Of a stretch of 6,587 nucleotides of DNA, positions 5,659 to 6,587 are shown piece by piece. Each line of letters begins with the position of its first letter. The stretch's first letter is position 1. Under the pieces are notes generated by a model. The model was not told where the DNA came from, did not search any database, and saw only the letters and a list, made by a program, of their open reading frames with translations. The position numbers and the translations under genes were made by a program. The stretch is from Ruminococcaceae bacterium UBA4306 (GTDB lineage Bacteria; Bacillota; Clostridia; Oscillospirales; Acutalibacteraceae): contig DGUQ01000105.1 in the NCBI GenBank assembly GCA_002394725.1, positions 1-6,587 of the forward strand, written 5' to 3'.

Positions 5659-6234
5659 TTGAGCACTTGGCAGGAAATCGAAGAAAAATGTCTGAACTGC
5701 ACACGCTGTCGGCTGTGTGAGAAGCGGCATAACGTTGTATTCGGCGTCGGGAACAGGGACGCGCGCGTTTTGTTCATCGGCGAGGGTCCCGGCGAGCAGG
5801 AGGATCTGCAGGGTGAGCCCTTTGTGGGCAAAGCCGGACAGCTGCTCGATAAGATGCTCTACGCCGTCGATCTCGACCGTCATAAAAACGTCTACATCAC
5901 CAATATCGTCAAATGCCGACCGCCCATGAACCGCGATCCGCAGGAGGATGAGCAGGACAGCTGTATCGGCTACCTCAGAGAACAGACGCGCCTGCTCCGC
6001 CCGAGGATCATCGTCACATTAGGCAGGATCGCCGGTATGAAGCTGATCAAGCCCGATCTGAGGATCACGCGCGAGCACGGCACCTTCATCGAGCGCAAGG
6101 GGGTATGGATGATGCCCATGCTCCATCCGGCGGCGTTGCTGAGGAATCCCAGCCAGATGGAGGGCGCGTTCAACGACTTTTTGATTCTCAGAGAGAAAAT
6201 AAAAGAGGTTTGTCCGGAAGCGTATGATAGTTAG
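5659..6234 (+). CDS. Family 4 uracil-DNA glycosylase (iron-sulfur type)
   Basis: A 191-residue DNA repair enzyme that removes uracil from DNA and so starts base excision repair of deaminated cytosine. Four cysteines are placed as in the [4Fe-4S] family: C14 and C17 (CTRC), C86 (KCRPPMNRDP, 85-94) and C102. Catalytic and uracil-binding motifs are GEGPGEQED (41-49), PFVGKAGQLLD (54-64) and HPAALLRNP (156-164). C11 and C20 are extra cysteines near the first pair. The length is normal for the family. Older annotations call such proteins SPO1 DNA polymerase-related. Translation starts at TTG, which the upstream in-frame stop and AGGTGA make nearly certain. The stop codon TAG (6232-6234) is also the first three bases of the adjoining repeat element, so the last residues may have been reset by its insertion. 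No partner repair genes are in view. Confidence 0.94.
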   Translation: MSTWQEIEEKCLNCTRCRLCEKRHNVVFGVGNRDARVLFIGEGPGEQEDLQGEPFVGKAGQLLDKMLYAVDLDRHKNVYITNIVKCRPPMNRDPQEDEQDSCIGYLREQTRLLRPRIIVTLGRIAGMKLIKPDLRITREHGTFIERKGVWMMPMLHPAALLRNPSQMEGAFNDFLILREKIKEVCPEAYDS

Positions 6235-6489
6235 GAGTGAGGAGTGAGGAGTTAGGAGTTAAGGTTGGGCTTTGCCCACACCCATTGATAGGATGGCAGA
6301 TAAGGTAAGCGATTGAGATTGCCACGGCATAAATGCCTCGCAACGACTTATTTTATATACGCTTACCTTACCCGGTTGATGTCCTATTTAGAAATCCAAA
6401 AGCCGAAGGCTTTCCCGAAACTCCTAACTCCTAACTCCTCACTCCTCACTCCTCACTTCTAACTCCTCATTCCTAACTCCTCATTCCTC
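6232..6489. repeat. Heptamer-bounded palindromic repeat element, copy 2 (MITE-like, non-coding)
   Basis: Second copy of the element at 4696-4899. The left arm (6232-6259) has four 7-base units; the right arm (6420-6489) has ten in inverted orientation, several with single-base changes (ACTTCTA, ATTCCTA, ATTCCTC). The interior keeps an identical 24-base block (6267-6290, including the hairpin TGGGC-TTT-GCCCA), a perfect 11-bp long-range stem (6301-6311 with 6360-6370), the REP-like GATTGCCACGGC...CTCGCAACGAC segment (6317-6347), and a block of about 32 bases with one difference from copy 1 that holds the hairpin AAAGCC-GAA-GGCTTT. It is not coding. It lies between the glycosylase stop codon and the shared terminator and fills the 290-base gap between the two reading frames. 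Confidence 0.85.
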
Positions 6490-6492
6490 ATT

Positions 6493-6523
6493 AAAAAAGC
6501 TGACCCACAAAAGGTCAGCTTTT
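6493..6523. terminator. Bidirectional Rho-independent terminator
   Basis: AAAAGCTGACC (6495-6505) pairs perfectly with GGTCAGCTTTT (6513-6523) around a 7-base loop. A-runs on the left and T-runs on the right give a U-tract on both strands, so it can end both the glycosylase transcript and the minus-strand gene that enters from the right. Confidence 0.85.
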
Positions 6524-6524
6524 C

Positions 6525-6587
6525 TTATGACTTCAATGCTCTGTTGAGCCAGACGTCGGCGATGTCGAGGGCGACATACAGACCGCT
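6525..6587 (-). CDS. C-terminal end of an unidentified protein (5' end outside window)
   Basis: The last 20 codons of a minus-strand gene, ending in TAA (6527-6525) one base beyond the terminator hairpin. The residues read SGLYVALDIADVWLNRALKS, an amphipathic, probably helical tail. I do not recognise the family. Support comes from the open frame to the window edge, GC-ending codons like those of the neighbouring genes, and the bidirectional terminator immediately after the stop. A run of 20 open codons alone could occur by chance. Confidence 0.55.
   Translation of the reverse strand, partial: SGLYVALDIADVWLNRALKS

Noticed and set aside
6420..6489. CRISPR-like array
   Set aside because: The 7-base units are directly adjacent with no spacers, far too short for CRISPR repeats, and there are no cas genes.

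Overview
The window looks like chromosomal DNA from a gut-type anaerobic Firmicute of the class Clostridia, probably Oscillospiraceae/Ruminococcus-like. Reasons: moderately GC-rich coding DNA, strong AGGAGG-type ribosome binding sites, sigma-A-like promoters in AT-rich gaps, a GH31 enzyme that closely resembles the Ruminococcus (Blautia) obeum alpha-glucosidase, a phosphotransacylase of the PduL type, a FakB/DegV protein, and non-coding palindromic repeats of kinds that I associate with such genomes. The assignment is inference; there is no rRNA or other taxonomic marker.

Layout. (1) 1-1704, plus strand: the C-terminal part of an SdpI-like membrane protein, an HPr-kinase-like P-loop protein (489-1205) and a RAYT/IS200-like tyrosine transposase (1195-1704) form one tightly packed unit that ends in a strong hairpin terminator. 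The transposase gene carries a perfect 27-bp inverted repeat made of REP-like palindromes. (2) 1776-2636, minus strand: a DegV/FakB fatty-acid-binding protein, convergent with the transposase. (3) 2637-2821: an AT-rich gap with two good promoters that face each other, so the degV and GH31 transcripts should overlap at their 5' ends. (4) 2822-4690, plus strand: a cytoplasmic GH31 alpha-glucosidase. (5) 4696-4899: a non-coding repeat element bounded by inverted arrays of the heptamer TAGGAGT/GAGGAGT, next to the terminator of the following minus-strand gene. (6) 4973-5545, minus strand: a PduL-type phosphate acyltransferase. (7) 5659-6234, plus strand: a family 4 uracil-DNA glycosylase with a TTG start. 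(8) 6232-6489: a second copy of the heptamer-bounded element, then a bidirectional terminator and the last 20 codons of an unknown minus-strand gene.

The protein-coding genes do not form one pathway. GH31 (glucose release from small alpha-glucosides), PduL (acyl-CoA to acyl phosphate, giving ATP through a kinase) and DegV/FakB (exogenous fatty acid activation) fit a fermentative gut commensal but stand as single genes.

The most interesting content is repeat biology. The two heptamer-bounded elements share conserved internal hairpins, including one long-range stem with a compensatory base-pair change, and both sit between a gene's stop codon and a terminator. The transposase of a family known to act on REP palindromes contains such palindromes inside its own reading frame. 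No CRISPR array, tRNA, rRNA or recognisable riboswitch was seen.
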